NCBI GenBank assembly: GCA_018671635.1
Contig: JABHHG010000075.1
Span: 1 to 6,092 of the forward strand
DNA: 6,092 nucleotides
From: Fidelibacterota bacterium
GTDB lineage: Bacteria > Fidelibacterota > Marinisomatia > SCGC-AAA003-L08 > D37C17
Reading direction: 5' to 3'
Part shown: in pieces, positions 5,264-6,092 of the stretch
Numbering within the stretch: the stretch's first letter is position 1
Layout: each line of letters starts with the position of its first letter
The notes under the pieces: generated by a model
Database searches by the model: none
What the model was told of the DNA's origin: nothing
Seen by the model: the letters and a program-made list of their open reading frames with translations, nothing else
Program-made: the position numbers and the translations under genes

Positions 5264-5923
5264 ATGAAAAACATTATTCAAATTATAGTTATTGCCAGTA
5301 TGATTTTTGCTGATTCTGAAATTAAAACTCCAAATGATTCTCTTCAATTTAATATTTCCCACCAAATTACCCATCTTAGTGGGCATCTAATTTTACCCAT
5401 AGCTTTAGCATATGTTGGCTATACTGCCACGTGGCAAAAAACATCAACGATTTTACTCAGCACAAATATTGTAGATATTGACCATCTAATAGCAGACCCT
5501 ATTTATGATCCCGATAGATGTAGCCTTGGATATCACCCACTTCATTCCATCCCCGCTATTGGCGTCTACTCTGGCATGCTATTTAACGAAAATACACAAC
5601 AAATTGGAGTTGGACTCCTTACCCATATGGCCGTTGATTATATCGATTGCATTAATACCAAAGATCGATTGGGCACATTAAAATTTCCAAAATATTATTC
5701 AAATCCAGTAAATTATTATAGTCTGGGACATCTACTATTTTGGGCAGGATTAGCTCAGATTCCCGCAATGAATTCAAATACAATGATAACATTTTCTTTG
5801 GGGTGGGAGGTTTTTGAACTCTACTTACCATACAAGTTTGCCAAAGAAAGTTATCTGAACAAAACCTGTGATTTATTTTTTAATGCCTTGGGATATTATT
5901 GGGGTAGAAAATTGATTGAATAA
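5264..5923 (+). CDS. DUF6122-like membrane protein with a VanZ-like C-terminus
   Basis: The 219-residue product begins with a hydrophobic signal-like segment (1-16). From about 32 to 130 it matches what I know as DUF6122: NIVDIDHLIADPIYDP (69-83), RCSLGYHPLHS (85-95) and GLLTHMAVDYIDC (117-129). The conserved D71, D73, H74, H91, H94, H121 and D125 resemble the acid/His pattern of membrane-bound metal-dependent hydrolases of the YdjM type, although no reaction is established. After about residue 150 a second part with hydrophobic helices contains LGWEVFELYLPYKFAKES and NALGYYWGRKL, a pattern seen in VanZ-like membrane proteins. Its length exceeds a lone DUF6122 domain, so it may be a two-part protein. 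It is divergent from the Cys-rich cluster and shares its control region. A GGGG stretch about 11 nt before ATG is a weak ribosome-binding site. Confidence 0.85.
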   Translation: MKNIIQIIVIASMIFADSEIKTPNDSLQFNISHQITHLSGHLILPIALAYVGYTATWQKTSTILLSTNIVDIDHLIADPIYDPDRCSLGYHPLHSIPAIGVYSGMLFNENTQQIGVGLLTHMAVDYIDCINTKDRLGTLKFPKYYSNPVNYYSLGHLLFWAGLAQIPAMNSNTMITFSLGWEVFELYLPYKFAKESYLNKTCDLFFNALGYYWGRKLIE

Positions 5924-5955
5924 CTTATCACTCACCTTAAATATTGTAGCGGATT

Positions 5956-5982
5956 AAAAAAGAGCCGCATTTCTACGGCTCT
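5956..5982 (-). terminator. Strong minus-strand intrinsic terminator
   Basis: Minus-strand RNA forms AGAGCCGUA/UGCGGCUCU (9 bp with one U-G) closed by a GAAA tetraloop and followed by six U. On the plus strand no U-run follows, so it suits leftward transcription and is a poor terminator for the DUF6122-like gene. No minus-strand gene is visible between it and the right edge. Confidence 0.75.
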
Positions 5983-5991
5983 AATTATCGG

Positions 5992-6009
5992 CGTCACACA
6001 TACGTCACA
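5992..6009. repeat. Tandem CGTCACA repeat near the tRNA-Met half
   Basis: CGTCACA occurs at 5992-5998 and 6003-6009, an 11-bp period, about 35 bp before the tRNA-Met fragment. Short direct repeats beside attachment cores can be arm-type integrase sites. This is a weak inference from two copies. Confidence 0.3.
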
Positions 6010-6042
6010 GTAACCTGTAAGTACCTTATTTTATTGACTTTT

Positions 6043-6092
6043 CCTCGGGCTCATAACCCGAAGGTCATAGGTTCAAATCCTATTCCCGCTAC
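6043..6092 (+). repeat. tRNA-Met(CAU) 3'-half, probable attachment-site end, cut by the window edge
   Basis: The sequence has the anticodon arm TCGGG-CTCATAA-CCCGA (6045-6061, CAU at 6052-6054), variable AGGTC, T arm ATAGG-TTCAAAT-CCTAT, acceptor 3' strand TCCCGCT, A and C, leaving the window inside a probable CCA. A complete tRNA would need AGCGGGA and a D arm in the preceding 45 bases, and neither is there. It is therefore a 3' half with the same kind of boundary as the tRNA-Pro halves. It would be the distal end of an element inserted in a tRNA-Met gene lying to the left. Elongator Met and Ile2 cannot be told apart from this half. Confidence 0.82.

Noticed and set aside
5946..5953. GTAGCGGA, resembling the complement of the tRNA-Met acceptor end
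   Set aside because: Only about eight bases match and no other tRNA part accompanies it, so it is not evidence of another tRNA copy.

Overview
The window is AT-rich DNA from a Gram-negative bacterium. Signal peptides, a lipobox and an outer-membrane beta-barrel ending in an aromatic residue support this. Gene families (a DUF6122-like protein, a MauE/DoxX-like protein with a CACLGT motif, an HMA lipoprotein with a C-terminal CC) point to the FCB group. A marine Marinimicrobia or Bacteroidota relative is my best guess, but this is inference. Two genes carry in-frame UGA codons followed at the right distance by bacterial-type SECIS hairpins, so the organism very probably makes selenoproteins. 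Every gene stop I can see in the window is TAA.

Layout, left to right. (1) 1-384 (+) is the 3' part of an ETHE1-like persulfide dioxygenase. (2) 586-1305 (-) is a selenoprotein of the GrdB-like family with a Sec-Pro-Met-Cys motif. (3) 1309-2064 (-) is a tag (3-methyladenine glycosylase I) gene between two direct repeats of a tRNA-Pro 3' half. The last 18 codons of tag are made of one tRNA copy. (4) 2129-2889 (-) holds two broken genes meeting near 2700: the 5' stub of a secreted beta-propeller-like protein and the 3' part of an HMA-MauE membrane protein. (5) 2951-5122 (-) is a four-gene cluster for cell-envelope metal or thiol chemistry: a Cys-rich secreted protein, an outer-membrane barrel with two in-frame UGAs right after its signal peptide (Sec-Ala-Leu-Sec), an HMA lipoprotein with CxxC, and a second Cys-rich secreted protein. 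(6) 5123-5263 is a divergent intergenic region with a perfect 12-1-12 palindrome resembling a Fur/PerR-family operator. (7) 5264-5923 (+) is a DUF6122-like membrane protein. (8) 5924-6092 contains a minus-strand terminator, a short tandem repeat and the 3' half of a tRNA-Met(CAU) running off the edge.

Two themes connect the window. The first is sulfur/selenium and soft-metal chemistry: persulfide oxidation, two selenoproteins, an HMA domain and Cys-rich periplasmic proteins. The second is mosaicism: three tRNA 3' halves without their 5' halves, a gene whose tail is tRNA sequence, and a junction of two truncated genes. This is the pattern expected where tyrosine recombinases repeatedly insert DNA into tRNA genes, although no integrase is visible here. 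The most interesting item is the barrel protein at 3689-4714. Read conventionally it looks like a leaderless gene starting at TTG. Read through two UGAs it becomes a complete secreted barrel with a strong ribosome-binding site and a UxxU motif.
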